A DNA stretch of 64,000 nucleotides, from assembly GCA_022510925.1 (NCBI GenBank), contig JAFLSO010000005.1, forward strand, positions 30,488-94,487, written 5' to 3'. The notes under the pieces were generated by a model. The model saw nothing but the letters and a program-made list of their open reading frames with translations. It had not been told where the DNA came from and ran no database searches. Of the stretch, positions 24,382-32,810 are shown piece by piece (the first letter of the stretch is position 1; each line of letters opens with the position of its first letter). Source of the DNA: Treponema sp. (GTDB taxonomy: Bacteria > Spirochaetota > Spirochaetia > Treponematales > Treponemataceae). Made by a program: the position numbers and the translations under genes.

Positions 24382-25907
24382 GCGTTCGCCTCCGTTTTTG
24401 TATTCTGCGCAGCCACATCGCTCACGGTGGCGCGCGTCTTTGAGTCCAGGATGTAGCTTGTTCCGCCGCGCTTGGTGATGCTGACCATGGGAACGTTAAG
24501 CTCGCGGCTCAGAATCTCAGTCACGCGCGGTGAGCAGAATCCCGCCTGGCACCTGCCCATTCCCGCCCTGGTGCGGCGCTTTACTCCGTCCAAGTCCACC
24601 GCTCCCAGGGGACACTTTATGCTCGCCACAATCTCGCCCTCGGTTATCATCTCGCAGCGGCAGATAATCTGGCCGTAGCGGGAATCTTTTTTTATCAGCG
24701 CGACTTTCTCCTCCTGGCTCGCGTTTTTAAATGACGGTATGCCTTCCCTTTCCTCTATGAAATTTTTGTTGGGCATGGCGTCAAGTCCCGCTTTCTTTAA
24801 AATATCTGCGACCTCCTCTCCGATGGCGGGCGCGGATGTGAGGCCCGGGGAGCAGATGCCGGCCACGTTCACAAATCCTTTAACAACGGCATCCTCCTCC
24901 ACTATGAAGTCATCCAGGGGCCTGAGCTCTCCGGCCGAGTCTTTCTCATAGGCGAGCGCGCGTATTCCAGAGAAAGAGTTTATTATGTTCCTGCGCGGAA
25001 TCTCCGTCACGCTAAGTCCCGCGGTCTTAAGTATGGCGTTCTGGGAGGCGGCTGTGGTCCCCGTGTAATCTTTTGTGGCAAGGCCCACGTCCTCAGCGCT
25101 GGGGCCTATGAGTATGTTCCCGTCCACGGACTGCGTGACCAATATGCCCTTGCCGTAAGGTCCCGGTGTCTGGAAAAGCACATGGTTCACAAGGCTCTTG
25201 CATTTGGAATCCAGCAGGCAGTACTCTCCACGTCTCTGGACTATGGTGAAATCCCTTGCGCCCGCCATGCGGCTTACGCTGTCTGCGGCAAGTCCCGCGG
25301 CGTTCACCACGAAGCGGCTTGTGAGAGTGCCTTTGGAGGTCTCAAGCGTAAAAGTCCTGTCCGCCTCCTGCCTGATTGAGTGGACCATTGTGTCGCGCAT
25401 GAAAGTCACGCCGTTAATCACAGCGCTCTCCGCTATCGCCCATGTGGTCTGGTACGGTGCTATGATTCCCGCTGACCTGGCGAACAGCGCGCCCACCGCG
25501 TTCTCGCTTATGTTGGGCTCCATGGCGCGGAGCTCCTCCTGTCCTATGACTGACATATCCTTCACGCCGTTCTTAAGCCCGCGCTCGTACAGGGAGCGGA
25601 CTTTTTTCATGCCCTCATCATCGAAGGCCAGCACAAGGGAGCCTATGGGATTGTAGTCGAAGTGCAGTTTCCTGGCGAGCTCCGGCATGAGAGCCGCGCC
25701 ACGCACGTTAAGACGTGCCATGAGAGTGCCGGGCACAGGATCGTAGCCCGCGTGGACTATGCCCGAGTTCGCCTTGCTTGTGCCGCAGCTCACGTCATCC
25801 TCTTTGTCCAGCATGCAGACTCTGGCCTGCGTCTTTGAGAGTTCCCGCGCTATGCACGCGCCGGAAATACCCGCTCCTATTATGACTACATCATACTGTG
25901 TGTTCAT
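24378..25907 (-). CDS. Glycerol-3-phosphate dehydrogenase-like flavoprotein with BFD [2Fe-2S] domain
   Basis: 509 residues. The N-terminal DAO-type flavoprotein has Gly-Ala-Gly-Ile-Ser-Gly-Ala-Cys near residue 11 and a later Gly-Ile-Arg-Ala substrate segment. The C-terminus is a BFD-like iron-sulfur domain: Cys-Arg-Cys near 415 and Cys-Gln-Ala-Gly-Phe-Cys near 450, four Cys in the bacterioferritin-associated ferredoxin spacing. It should oxidise sn-glycerol 3-phosphate to dihydroxyacetone phosphate and pass electrons via the [2Fe-2S] centre to the next gene product. Its place directly after glpK supports this substrate. A related hydroxyacid oxidase role cannot be excluded from sequence alone. 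Confidence 0.86.
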   Translation of the reverse strand: MNTQYDVVIIGAGISGACIARELSKTQARVCMLDKEDDVSCGTSKANSGIVHAGYDPVPGTLMARLNVRGAALMPELARKLHFDYNPIGSLVLAFDDEGMKKVRSLYERGLKNGVKDMSVIGQEELRAMEPNISENAVGALFARSAGIIAPYQTTWAIAESAVINGVTFMRDTMVHSIRQEADRTFTLETSKGTLTSRFVVNAAGLAADSVSRMAGARDFTIVQRRGEYCLLDSKCKSLVNHVLFQTPGPYGKGILVTQSVDGNILIGPSAEDVGLATKDYTGTTAASQNAILKTAGLSVTEIPRRNIINSFSGIRALAYEKDSAGELRPLDDFIVEEDAVVKGFVNVAGICSPGLTSAPAIGEEVADILKKAGLDAMPNKNFIEEREGIPSFKNASQEEKVALIKKDSRYGQIICRCEMITEGEIVASIKCPLGAVDLDGVKRRTRAGMGRCQAGFCSPRVTEILSRELNVPMVSITKRGGTSYILDSKTRATVSDVAAQNTKTEANA

Positions 25908-27538
25908 TCTGAGCCTTCCTTATCAGCGTTTGATTTTGTTCTTGTAGCGGAGGAGCTTTTCCTGCCCGCCGTTTTTCTTGCGGCAGATTTTGCACGTGAT
26001 CTGGTGCCGGAAGCCTTTTTTTCCTCGGCCTCCGCATCCGCCTTTATCCAGTCCTTGCTGCGCTCCACCGCATCCTTCCAGCGGTCATAGAGCTCATGAC
26101 GCCTGTTGCCCGGCATCTCAGGAGTGAAGATTTTGTCCACGGTCCACACGTCCAGAATCTCCTCCTTGTCTTTCCAGAATCCCACCGCAAGCCCCGCGCA
26201 GAATGCGGCGCCCAGCGCGGTTGTCTCCACGTTCTTAGGACGGAAGATGGGCTTGGCCAGGATGTCGCTCTGGAACTGGAGCATGACGTTCGACACGCTC
26301 GCGCCTCCGTCAACCCTGACCTCTTTTATATGAATCCCGGTGTCCGCCCTCATGCTCTCAAGAAGGTCCTTCACCTGATAGCAGATGGCCTCCACTGTGG
26401 CGCGGCAGACGTGGGCTTTGTTCACGCCGCGTGTAAGCCCCATGAGGACGCCGCGCGCGTATGGATCCCAGTACGGAGCGCCCAGGCCTGTGAACGCGGG
26501 AACCAGTATGGCGCCGTTCGAGTCCTGCACGCTTTCCGCAAGGATGTCGCACTCATGGGCCGTCCTTATGAGACCCAGCTCGTCGCGCAGCCATTTGATT
26601 GTGGCGCCGCCCATGAACACGCTTCCCTCAAGCGCGTACTGGACTTTGCCGTTGATGCCGAACGCTATGGTGGTAAGCAGATTGTTCTTGGACGTGATGG
26701 GCCTGCTTCCTATGTTCATGAGCATGAAGCAGCCCGTTCCGTAAGTGGTCTTAACGCTTCCCCGGGTAAAGCAGCCCTGCCCGAAAAGCGCCGCCTGCTG
26801 GTCGCCTATGCAGCCCGCTATGGAGACCTCGAACCCGCAGACATCTTTGTCCGTGGTGCCGTACACGCATGAGGAGTCTTTAACCTCCGGCAGAATGTTG
26901 CGCGGAATGTCCATGAGCTTAAGAAGATCGGAATCCCATTCCAGAGTGTGTATGTTAAACAGCATGGTGCGGCTCGCGTTAGTGTAGTCAGTAACGTGCG
27001 CCTTTCCGCCTGTCAGCTTCCACACAAGCCACGTGTCTATGGTTCCCGCAAGAATCTCGCCCTTACGCGCCCTGGCCCGCAGCCCGGGAACATTGTCCAG
27101 AATCCATTTTATTTTTGTGGCGCTGAAATACGCGTCGGGGATGAGCCCGGTCTTGGACTGAATCATCTTGCTTTTGCCTGACGCGATAAGCTCCTCGGCC
27201 ATGTCCGCGGTGCGCCTGCACTGCCACACTATGGCGTGGTAAACAGGTTTCCCCGTGGACTTCTCCCACAGGACCACTGTCTCACGCTGATTAGTGATGC
27301 CGATCGCCGCAATCTGCTCGGGCGGGATTTTCGCCTGACGCACGGTCTCCTGCATCACAGTAAGCTGCCCCAGAAAAAGCTCGTCGGCGTCGTGCTCAAC
27401 CCAGCCCGGCTTAGGAAAATACTGCGTAAATTCCCTCTGGCCGGACGCCACTTTCTGCGCGTGCTGATTGAAGATTATGGCGCGCGAGCTTGTGGTCCCC
27501 TGATCCAGAGCAAGAATGTACTTTTTTGCTACAGACAT
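25904..27538 (-). CDS. glpK: Glycerol kinase with a basic C-terminal tail
   Basis: 544 residues against about 500 for the family. It phosphorylates glycerol to sn-glycerol 3-phosphate. The FGGY N-terminus [10 protein letters not shown] is intact, as are the Trp-Gln-Cys-Arg-Arg-Thr and Gly-Gly-Ala-Ser substrate and nucleotide segments. After the normal end near residue 500 comes a tail of about 42 residues rich in Lys, Arg, Ser, Thr and Ala, which looks like a histone-H1-like or disordered extension. AAGGTGG precedes the ATG. It heads a four-gene operon whose genes overlap by 4-8 nt. Confidence 0.95.
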   Translation of the reverse strand: MSVAKKYILALDQGTTSSRAIIFNQHAQKVASGQREFTQYFPKPGWVEHDADELFLGQLTVMQETVRQAKIPPEQIAAIGITNQRETVVLWEKSTGKPVYHAIVWQCRRTADMAEELIASGKSKMIQSKTGLIPDAYFSATKIKWILDNVPGLRARARKGEILAGTIDTWLVWKLTGGKAHVTDYTNASRTMLFNIHTLEWDSDLLKLMDIPRNILPEVKDSSCVYGTTDKDVCGFEVSIAGCIGDQQAALFGQGCFTRGSVKTTYGTGCFMLMNIGSRPITSKNNLLTTIAFGINGKVQYALEGSVFMGGATIKWLRDELGLIRTAHECDILAESVQDSNGAILVPAFTGLGAPYWDPYARGVLMGLTRGVNKAHVCRATVEAICYQVKDLLESMRADTGIHIKEVRVDGGASVSNVMLQFQSDILAKPIFRPKNVETTALGAAFCAGLAVGFWKDKEEILDVWTVDKIFTPEMPGNRRHELYDRWKDAVERSKDWIKADAEAEEKKASGTRSRAKSAARKTAGRKSSSATRTKSNADKEGSE

Positions 27539-27592
27539 ATACAGCCACCTTGTAAATTATGCTACATCATCGTGAAACTAGGCATTTCAGCA

Positions 27593-27609
27593 TGATAGTA
27601 ACACTATCA
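27593..27609. promoter_or_regulatory. Palindromic operator in the glpK leader
   Basis: TGATAGT-AAC-ACTATCA, a perfect 7-3-7 inverted repeat, begins about 12 nt downstream of the glpK -10 box, where a bound repressor would block RNA polymerase. A second, weaker repeat TGAAA-N7-TTTCA lies closer to the gene. A glycerol-responsive regulator is plausible but no such gene is in the window. Confidence 0.55.
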
Positions 27610-27620
27610 GTATAAAAGAC

Positions 27621-27626
27621 ATTATA
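27621..27626 (-). promoter_or_regulatory. -10 box of the glpK operon
   Basis: A perfect TATAAT on the minus strand lies 82 nt before the glpK ATG, giving a conventional leader of about 75 nt. The -35 at 17 nt is poor (TAACAC-like). The surrounding 27600-27680 is strongly AT-rich. Confidence 0.5.
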
Positions 27627-27711
27627 GCACACCTTTTAAAAAAGTGTTAGAAAACTTTAAAATTTTAAAAGATTTTCAGCAAACGGACCGGAAGGGATTT
27701 TCCGCACCGCG

Positions 27712-28578
27712 TCAGTCCTTCAGCACAAGGGAATCCTTACCCGAAAGAAGCGCGCTCACGAACGGGCGGCCCAGCATGACGCACGAGACCCCGTAGCCGG
27801 CGGCTTTCCTTACATCGGAAAGGCTCCTTATGCCGCCGTCCGCCCACAGCGCCCCGCAGCGCAAGAGAATCTCATCGGAGCGGAGGGCAAGGAAGGCCGC
27901 GGTGCTTCCTCTTCTTACGGGAACACGGCCCCCGTGGTTCGATACCACTGCTATGTCAGGACACAGGTCCCGCAGAATATCCATGTCATATTCCGTGAAT
28001 ATGCCCTTCACGGCGAACGGTATTCCGCGGGCGCGGCTCCAGTCCATAAGCTCCTTAAGCTGAGCGGATGATTTTCTCTCAAGGCGCGCCTTATCCCGCA
28101 TGGTGACTATGTTGAACGCATCCGTGTCCACGCCGAGGACCTCCGCCACGTCCATGGCCATCTCCATGCGCTCCAGTATCTTCTTGTTCTCATATGGCTT
28201 GATGAACACCGCGGCCTTTACGCCGGGGTTTGTCATGCGCGCGTCCCTTACAGCCTGAATCCCGTACAGAAGCTTCTCGTCTGGAGTGCCGTCACCTATG
28301 CTGAGCGCGAAACCTGAGCGCAATGCCAGGCCCACAAGCGCGGGGTAAAAGCTCCGCTCATCGTGCCAGCCCGCGTTCTCCACGGCGCCGGTCATGGGAG
28401 CAAGGCGCACCTGCGGAATGCGGCCTGAATCCTTACGCCCCGGAGGGATTTCCCGCCATGCCCCGCAGTTGAGTATGAAATTCTCGCTCTGATTCACGCC
28501 GCCCATTCCGGGAAGCTCGCCCCTGCACACAAGACCCGCGCAAGGCTCGCACAGCCTGCACTTCCCCGCCGCGGACAT
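27712..28578 (-). CDS. FMN-dependent alpha-hydroxy-acid oxidising protein
   Basis: 288 residues, a shortened member of the FMN-dependent 2-hydroxyacid dehydrogenase/oxidase TIM-barrel family. The C-terminal half keeps Val-Lys-Gly-Ile-Phe with the FMN Lys, Ser-Asn-His-Gly-Gly-Arg with the catalytic His and Arg, and Ala-Asp-Gly-Gly-Ile-Arg plus Gly-Arg-Pro for the phosphate. The N-terminus has an unusual Cys-rich segment (Cys-x-x-Cys-x-x-Cys-x5-Cys) not found in lactate oxidases and possibly metal-binding. The substrate is unknown; lactate-like acids are family precedent. It starts one nt after the phosphofructokinase stop, so the two are co-transcribed. Confidence 0.75.
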   Translation of the reverse strand: MSAAGKCRLCEPCAGLVCRGELPGMGGVNQSENFILNCGAWREIPPGRKDSGRIPQVRLAPMTGAVENAGWHDERSFYPALVGLALRSGFALSIGDGTPDEKLLYGIQAVRDARMTNPGVKAAVFIKPYENKKILERMEMAMDVAEVLGVDTDAFNIVTMRDKARLERKSSAQLKELMDWSRARGIPFAVKGIFTEYDMDILRDLCPDIAVVSNHGGRVPVRRGSTAAFLALRSDEILLRCGALWADGGIRSLSDVRKAAGYGVSCVMLGRPFVSALLSGKDSLVLKD

Positions 28579-28579
28579 C

Positions 28580-29665
28580 TCAGTCTCCCAGGCAGGTTCC
28601 CACTTCGCGCGCGGTCTGCAGCATGTAGTGGCCCGCAGGTATATTCTTAACCTGGCCCGCTATGTCAGAAAGAGGAACGCCTTTTATCTCGCTGTTCTGC
28701 AGAGCCACCAGCTTTCCGAAATCACCGCGCGCAAGGAAATGCGCGGCCTGCGTGCCGAACTGCGTGGCAAGCACCCTGTCGTATGGGCTCGGGGTCCCTC
28801 CCCTCTGCAGATAGCCCAGCACAGTGACGCGGCTCTCAAGACCGGTCGCCCTCTCAAGCTCATGCGCCACCCTGTAGCCTATGGACTCCGGCATGGACGC
28901 ACGGAGTTTCTTAAATTCTTTCTTGGAAAGAAGCGCCTCCTCCCGGCTCATGGCTCCCTCCGCCACAACCACTATGGAGAAATTTTTCCCGGCGTTGCGG
29001 CGCTCCATGATTTTATCCGCCACGCTCTGTATGTCATAGGGAATCTCAGGAATCAGTATTACATCTCCGCCTCCCGCTATGCCTGAGTAAAGCGCAAGCC
29101 ATCCCGCCTTATGCCCCATAACCTCTATGACCATTATCCTTGAGTGGCTGTGCGCCGTGGAGTGCAGGCGGTCTATGGCATCAGTCGCCACATCCACCGC
29201 GGTATGGAAACCGAACGTCATGTCAGTGCACATTATATCGTTGTCTATGGTTTTGGGAAGCCCGATTACATTAAGCCCCTCCTGCGCAAGGAGACTCGCA
29301 GTGGTGTTGGTGCCGTTTCCGCCTATGCACACAAGCGCATCCAGATTCCATTCCCTGTAATTCTTTTTTATGGCCTCTATGGGAAGAAGCCCCGTCTCGG
29401 GATTTGGCTGCGGATTTTTAAAAGGCTTCTCGCGGGAAGTTCCCAGTATGGTACCGCCCACCGTAAGGAGACCTGAAAGCTGAGAGACGTCAAGCGGAAT
29501 CATGTCTCCCTTTACCAGACCCCTGTAGCCGTTCTTTATACCCACGGCTCTCATACCGTACTGGACGCTGGCAGTGCGGCACACCGCCCTTATGGCGGCG
29601 TTAAGTCCGGGAGCGTCTCCTCCGCTGGTAAGAACGCCGAATGTTTTTACGCAAGAAGTTTTCAT
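28580..29665 (-). CDS. pfkA: 6-phosphofructokinase, mixed-substrate (group III) type
   Basis: 361 residues. It phosphorylates fructose 6-phosphate at C1. The N-terminal Thr-Ser-Gly-Gly-Asp-Ala-Pro-Gly-Leu-Asn is intact. The phosphoryl-donor determinants are mixed: Gly-Gly-Asn-Gly-Thr near 112 keeps the Gly typical of ATP users, while Pro-Lys-Thr-Ile-Asp-Asn-Asp has the Lys usually seen in PPi users. The Asn replaces the usual Asp of Gly-Gly-Asp-Gly. This combination is typical of the group III clade, in which either donor occurs, so ATP use is likely but not proven. The promoter directly abuts the ATG. Confidence 0.9.
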   Translation of the reverse strand: MKTSCVKTFGVLTSGGDAPGLNAAIRAVCRTASVQYGMRAVGIKNGYRGLVKGDMIPLDVSQLSGLLTVGGTILGTSREKPFKNPQPNPETGLLPIEAIKKNYREWNLDALVCIGGNGTNTTASLLAQEGLNVIGLPKTIDNDIMCTDMTFGFHTAVDVATDAIDRLHSTAHSHSRIMVIEVMGHKAGWLALYSGIAGGGDVILIPEIPYDIQSVADKIMERRNAGKNFSIVVVAEGAMSREEALLSKKEFKKLRASMPESIGYRVAHELERATGLESRVTVLGYLQRGGTPSPYDRVLATQFGTQAAHFLARGDFGKLVALQNSEIKGVPLSDIAGQVKNIPAGHYMLQTAREVGTCLGD

Positions 29666-29671
29666 GTTACA

Positions 29672-29700
29672 AGTATAGCAGACTAAGTTTCACAAGTCTA
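29672..29700 (-). promoter_or_regulatory. Promoter of pfkA, leaderless geometry
   Basis: On the minus strand TAGACT (29695-29700), 17 nt, TATACT (29672-29677), ending 6 nt before the ATG at 29665. The promoter overlaps the 3' end of the rhomboid-like gene. The same -35 hexamer recurs at parA. Confidence 0.6.
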
Positions 29701-30514
29701 TCGTGCCCACCACGGTCTCATTCCCTGTTCCGTGGCGCGGTGAGGATTTGCGGCGCACGCTCTGCTCACGGCGCTCATTCCGCTCCTCATAATAATTCTC
29801 TGAGCCGTAGCCGCGGCCCTCCCCCCTGACGGTTCCCGCATCCGATGCCGCGGCGGCTTTCCGCAAAAGGCCCGAGGACTTTCTTTTCTTGGGCGACGCC
29901 ATGAACGCGAAGAGGCTTCCCGCAACTCCCGCTACAAGGTTTATGAAAGTGGGGACATTCGCCTTAAGGAAATCCAGAAAGCTCACAGCGGAGCCGTGCC
30001 CCGGAGCGGACGCATACATCCTGAATGAAGTGTAGAGCACAAAGACCAGTATCCACGAGAACTCTATGGTCCTCCTGCTGAACGCCGTGATGGACGCAAG
30101 AAGTATCAGGGTGAAGATTATGCAGCCCGGGCCGTTAAGCGAGACGCCCGCGCACACAGAGAGCACTCCTGCCGTTATCCCCGAGACCACGGTCATAAGG
30201 GCGAACATGGCAGAGCCGTAGCGCTCCTCCTGTGCGGGCCCCAGAAGAAGGATTATGGTGGTGTTTATAAGAAAATCCTCCCAGCCCGCGGAGCCGAAGA
30301 TATGCGTCAGAAGCCGCAGGTAGTCAAACCCGTTCTTAAAATCAAACGCGGGCATTCCCCCAGAGCCCCTTATGCCGCGGCAGGTAAACACATTTTTCGT
30401 AAGCCATCCGCGCAGGACAGTATAATCCAGTATCATCGCTAGCGATACCACAAGGACGAACGTTATGGAGACTGGCGCGTCGTAGGAAAATTTAAACTGA
30501 CCTTTTCTTGCCAT
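29690..30514 (-). CDS. Rhomboid-like membrane protein, probably catalytically dead
   Basis: 274 residues with about six hydrophobic helices between 15 and 205, then a charged tail rich in Arg, Glu and Ser. The fold pattern resembles rhomboid proteases: the loop-1-like region, the Phe-Leu-Ile-Asn-Thr helix with Gly-Pro-Ala-Gln-Glu-Glu-Arg-Tyr-Gly-Ser after it, then Asn-Gly-Pro-Gly where active enzymes have Gly-x-Ser-Gly. The catalytic Ser is absent and no His is seen in the last core helix. I read it as a pseudorhomboid; another multi-pass membrane family is possible. It follows the ACT gene with 4 nt between and is probably co-transcribed. Confidence 0.55.
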   Translation of the reverse strand: MARKGQFKFSYDAPVSITFVLVVSLAMILDYTVLRGWLTKNVFTCRGIRGSGGMPAFDFKNGFDYLRLLTHIFGSAGWEDFLINTTIILLLGPAQEERYGSAMFALMTVVSGITAGVLSVCAGVSLNGPGCIIFTLILLASITAFSRRTIEFSWILVFVLYTSFRMYASAPGHGSAVSFLDFLKANVPTFINLVAGVAGSLFAFMASPKKRKSSGLLRKAAAASDAGTVRGEGRGYGSENYYEERNERREQSVRRKSSPRHGTGNETVVGTIDL

Positions 30515-30518
30515 CGTA

Positions 30519-30788
30519 TTATATGCGGTGCATGGCGCTGAAAACTTTCTCGGCCATGACGTTAACGTCCACGCCCAGGGCGGAGCATTCCGCGGTGAGA
30601 TCCCTGCGCGCGCCGTCTATGTCAATGTCCGCGCCGGAGAAATCCACCATCATCATCATCACGAAATTCCCGCTCAGTATGGTCTGCGTGATGTCCGCTA
30701 TGTTTATGGAGTGCCCCGCAAGATACGCCGAGACTTTCGCAATGATTCCGACTTTGTCTCCGCCCACAACTGTTATTATAGCTTTCAT
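30519..30788 (-). CDS. ACT domain regulatory protein (UPF0237 type)
   Basis: 89 residues from the ATG at 30788, which gives the family's Met-Lys-Ala-Ile-Ile-Thr-Val-Val-Gly-Gly-Asp-Lys start; a longer frame begins before the promoter and is rejected. A single ACT fold, with the ligand-type Gly-Asp-Lys-Val-Gly-Ile turn after strand 1. Free-standing ACT proteins of this group are thought to sense small ligands such as amino acids; the ligand here is not known. It is divergent from the fabD operon and lies upstream of the rhomboid-like gene. Confidence 0.82.
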   Translation of the reverse strand: MKAIITVVGGDKVGIIAKVSAYLAGHSINIADITQTILSGNFVMMMMVDFSGADIDIDGARRDLTAECSALGVDVNVMAEKVFSAMHRI

Positions 30789-30795
30789 AAATATG

Positions 30796-30824
30796 ATTTT
30801 ACTGAAAACAAAAGGGCACGGCAA
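30796..30824 (-). promoter_or_regulatory. Promoter of the ACT gene, leaderless geometry
   Basis: On the minus strand TTGCCG (30819-30824), 17 nt, TAAAAT (30796-30801), ending 7 nt before the ATG at 30788. There is no Shine-Dalgarno sequence. Confidence 0.6.
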
Positions 30825-30918
30825 GCGTCTCTCCGGGCCATGTCATCTTATTTTCTGCAATCCGGCCCGCCACCTTGCAGTGAGGCTTTTCTGCGGACCG
30901 CGCAAAACACATCCGCCC

Positions 30919-30952
30919 TTGACATCAAAATGACAAGGCGTCATAATTTGTC
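30919..30952 (+). promoter_or_regulatory. fabD promoter with putative fatty-acid operator
   Basis: TTGACA (30919-30924), 17 nt, CATAAT (30942-30947), then AAAGAGG before the ATG at 30967. This 34-nt stretch is identical at 28 positions to the fabF promoter on the other strand at 22.2 kb, including both TGACA repeats and ATAATTTGTC over the -10. Conservation beyond the core hexamers points to a protein-binding site. Confidence 0.65.
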
Positions 30953-30966
30953 GCAAAGAGGTATTT

Positions 30967-31923
30967 ATGGCTATCAAGTATGCGTTTTTGTTTCCTGGTC
31001 AGGGCGCGCAGGCGCCGGGAATGGTGAAGGATGTCGCAGAGAAATTCGGGTCCGCGGCAAAAGTTATAGATGACATCTCCTCAATAGTGAACGTGGACGT
31101 TAAGAGGCTTTTATGGGAATCAAGCGCTGAGGATTTAAGCCGCAGCGATAACAGCCAGCTCGCTATCACGGCGGCATCGCTTGCCATAATGGCGGCGCTA
31201 AAAGACAAGGGAATCACCCCTGACGCCGCAATGGGTTTCAGTCTGGGAGAATTCCCCGCCCTGTATGCGGCCGGAGTCCTCAGCTTTGAGGATGTGATAA
31301 AAGTGGTCAGGGAGCGCGGGCTTATAATGCAGAAAGTGTGCGAGGAGATTGCCGCCGAGAACGAGGGGCACGCGCCCGGAATGAGCGCCATAATAGGTCT
31401 CCCGCCCGATAAGGTCAAGGAGATTGCATCGCAGATTCCTGACGCCTATGCCGCCAACATGAACAGCGCCAAGCAGACCGTAATCAGCGGAACGTTCGAT
31501 GCCCTTACCGCCGCGGAGAAAGCCGCCACGGAGGCAGGTGCGCGCCGAGCCATACGGCTTAAGGTGGCGGGTCCGTTCCACAGCCCCCTCATGCAGAAAG
31601 CCGCGGAGCAGTTCGGCCCCGTGCTGGACAAAGCCACGTTCGGCGCTCCTAAAATAGCGCTCTTCAGCAACGTGAGCGGAACTCAGGCCACCACCGGCGA
31701 TGAGGTAAAGACAAGCGCCGTGCTCCATCTTACAAATCCCGTGCAGTGGACGGCGGAGGAGAGCGTGCTGGCATCCCTGATTCAGGCGGACAGTGCCAAC
31801 GAATGGCGTGTGCTTGAGGTGGGCCCCGGAAAAGTCCTCACAGGGCTCTGGGGACAGACATCATTCGGCGAGACATTGCCGGCGGTTCCGGTAAACACCG
31901 CTGAGGACATAGAGGCGCTGTAG
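30967..31923 (+). CDS. fabD: Malonyl-CoA:ACP transacylase FabD
   Basis: 318 residues. It loads malonyl groups onto acyl carrier protein. The oxyanion and CoA segment Phe-Pro-Gly-Gln-Gly-Ala-Gln is at residue 8, the nucleophile Ser in Gly-Phe-Ser-Leu-Gly-Glu near 92, and the catalytic His in Gly-Pro-Phe-His-Ser near 202. The usual conserved Arg of the malonyl pocket appears in Arg-Glu-Arg-Gly. It has AAAGAGG 5 nt before the ATG. fabG follows on the same strand after 69 nt, so the two form an operon. Confidence 0.95.
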   Translation: MAIKYAFLFPGQGAQAPGMVKDVAEKFGSAAKVIDDISSIVNVDVKRLLWESSAEDLSRSDNSQLAITAASLAIMAALKDKGITPDAAMGFSLGEFPALYAAGVLSFEDVIKVVRERGLIMQKVCEEIAAENEGHAPGMSAIIGLPPDKVKEIASQIPDAYAANMNSAKQTVISGTFDALTAAEKAATEAGARRAIRLKVAGPFHSPLMQKAAEQFGPVLDKATFGAPKIALFSNVSGTQATTGDEVKTSAVLHLTNPVQWTAEESVLASLIQADSANEWRVLEVGPGKVLTGLWGQTSFGETLPAVPVNTAEDIEAL

Positions 31924-31992
31924 TCCAAGGACATACGCCGCGCGTGAATGGCGCACGGCTTTCAGAGGGATTCATATTACAGGAGAAAAAAA

Positions 31993-32736
31993 ATGCTGCT
32001 TGAAAAAAAGAAGGCGCTTGTAACCGGCTCCAGCCGCGGGATAGGACGCGCCATAGCGGAGGAGTTTCTTAAGAACGGCGCGGAGGTGTGGGGTCTCTGC
32101 TCCAAGCCCAGCGCGGGAAAAGAGGAGCTTGAGGACCTGGCACAGAAAAACGGCACTGCTTTCCACGAGATTCACGCCGATGTGGGAGACTCCGAACAGG
32201 TAACGCAGGCGGTAAAGGACGCGCTCGCGGAATCCGGCGGATTTGATGTCCTGGTGAACAACGCGGGCATCACACGTGACGGCCTCAGCTTCAGAATGAA
32301 AAAAGAGGACTGGGACGATGTGCTCCGCGTGAACCTTACATCGGCCTTCCTTATCAGCCAGATTGTCTCCAACGACATGATACGGAAGCGCGCGGGAAGC
32401 ATAATAAACATGTCCAGCATAGTGGGCATCCACGGTAACGGCGGGCAGGTCAATTACGCCACGAGCAAGGGCGGTCTCATAGCGTACTCCAAATCGCTGG
32501 CCGCAGAGGTAGGAAGCCGTGGAGTGCGCGTTAACTGCATAGCGCCGGGCTTCATAACCACGGACATGACCGCAGTGCTCAAGGAAGACCTTCAGAAAGC
32601 GATGATTGACCGCATACCGCTGAAACGCGCGGGAATCCCGCAGGACATAGCGAACGCCGCCCTGTTCCTAGCCAGCGACCTAAGCACTTACATAACGGGC
32701 CAGGTTATCGGCGTAGACGGCGGCATGGGATTCTGA
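31993..32736 (+). CDS. fabG: 3-oxoacyl-ACP reductase FabG
   Basis: 247 residues from the ATG at 31993, with AGGAG 7 nt ahead; the codon at 31948 lies upstream of this site and is rejected. It is an SDR enzyme that reduces 3-ketoacyl-ACP with NADPH. The cofactor loop Gly-Ser-Ser-Arg-Gly-Ile-Gly follows Val-Thr, Asn-Asn-Ala-Gly comes near 91, and the catalytic Ser, Tyr and Lys lie in Met-Ser-Ser-Ile and Tyr-Ala-Thr-Ser-Lys. With FabD, FabF and FabZ it covers most of one elongation cycle; enoyl reductase and ACP are elsewhere. Confidence 0.95.
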   Translation: MLLEKKKALVTGSSRGIGRAIAEEFLKNGAEVWGLCSKPSAGKEELEDLAQKNGTAFHEIHADVGDSEQVTQAVKDALAESGGFDVLVNNAGITRDGLSFRMKKEDWDDVLRVNLTSAFLISQIVSNDMIRKRAGSIINMSSIVGIHGNGGQVNYATSKGGLIAYSKSLAAEVGSRGVRVNCIAPGFITTDMTAVLKEDLQKAMIDRIPLKRAGIPQDIANAALFLASDLSTYITGQVIGVDGGMGF

Positions 32737-32774
32737 TTAAGGCGCCCATCTCGCTGACGGCACAGCCCCCGTGT

Positions 32775-32803
32775 TTGACACAGGGGCGCTATTATTGTAC
32801 TGT
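32775..32803 (+). promoter_or_regulatory. Promoter of the ECF S-component gene, leaderless geometry
   Basis: A perfect TTGACA (32775-32780), 17 nt, TACTGT (32798-32803), ending 7 nt before the ATG at 32811. The absence of a leader rules out a vitamin riboswitch, which many S-component genes have. Confidence 0.6.
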
Positions 32804-32810
32804 AGGGCGC

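Noticed and set aside
30518-30523. TATAAT 3 nt before the rhomboid-like ATG
   Set aside because: It contains the stop codon of the ACT gene and stands too close to the ATG for transcription to start before it; co-transcription is simpler.
32775-32810. Earlier start for the ECF S component
   Set aside because: The TTG at 32775 is the -35 box TTGACA itself; the ATG at 32811 fits the promoter.
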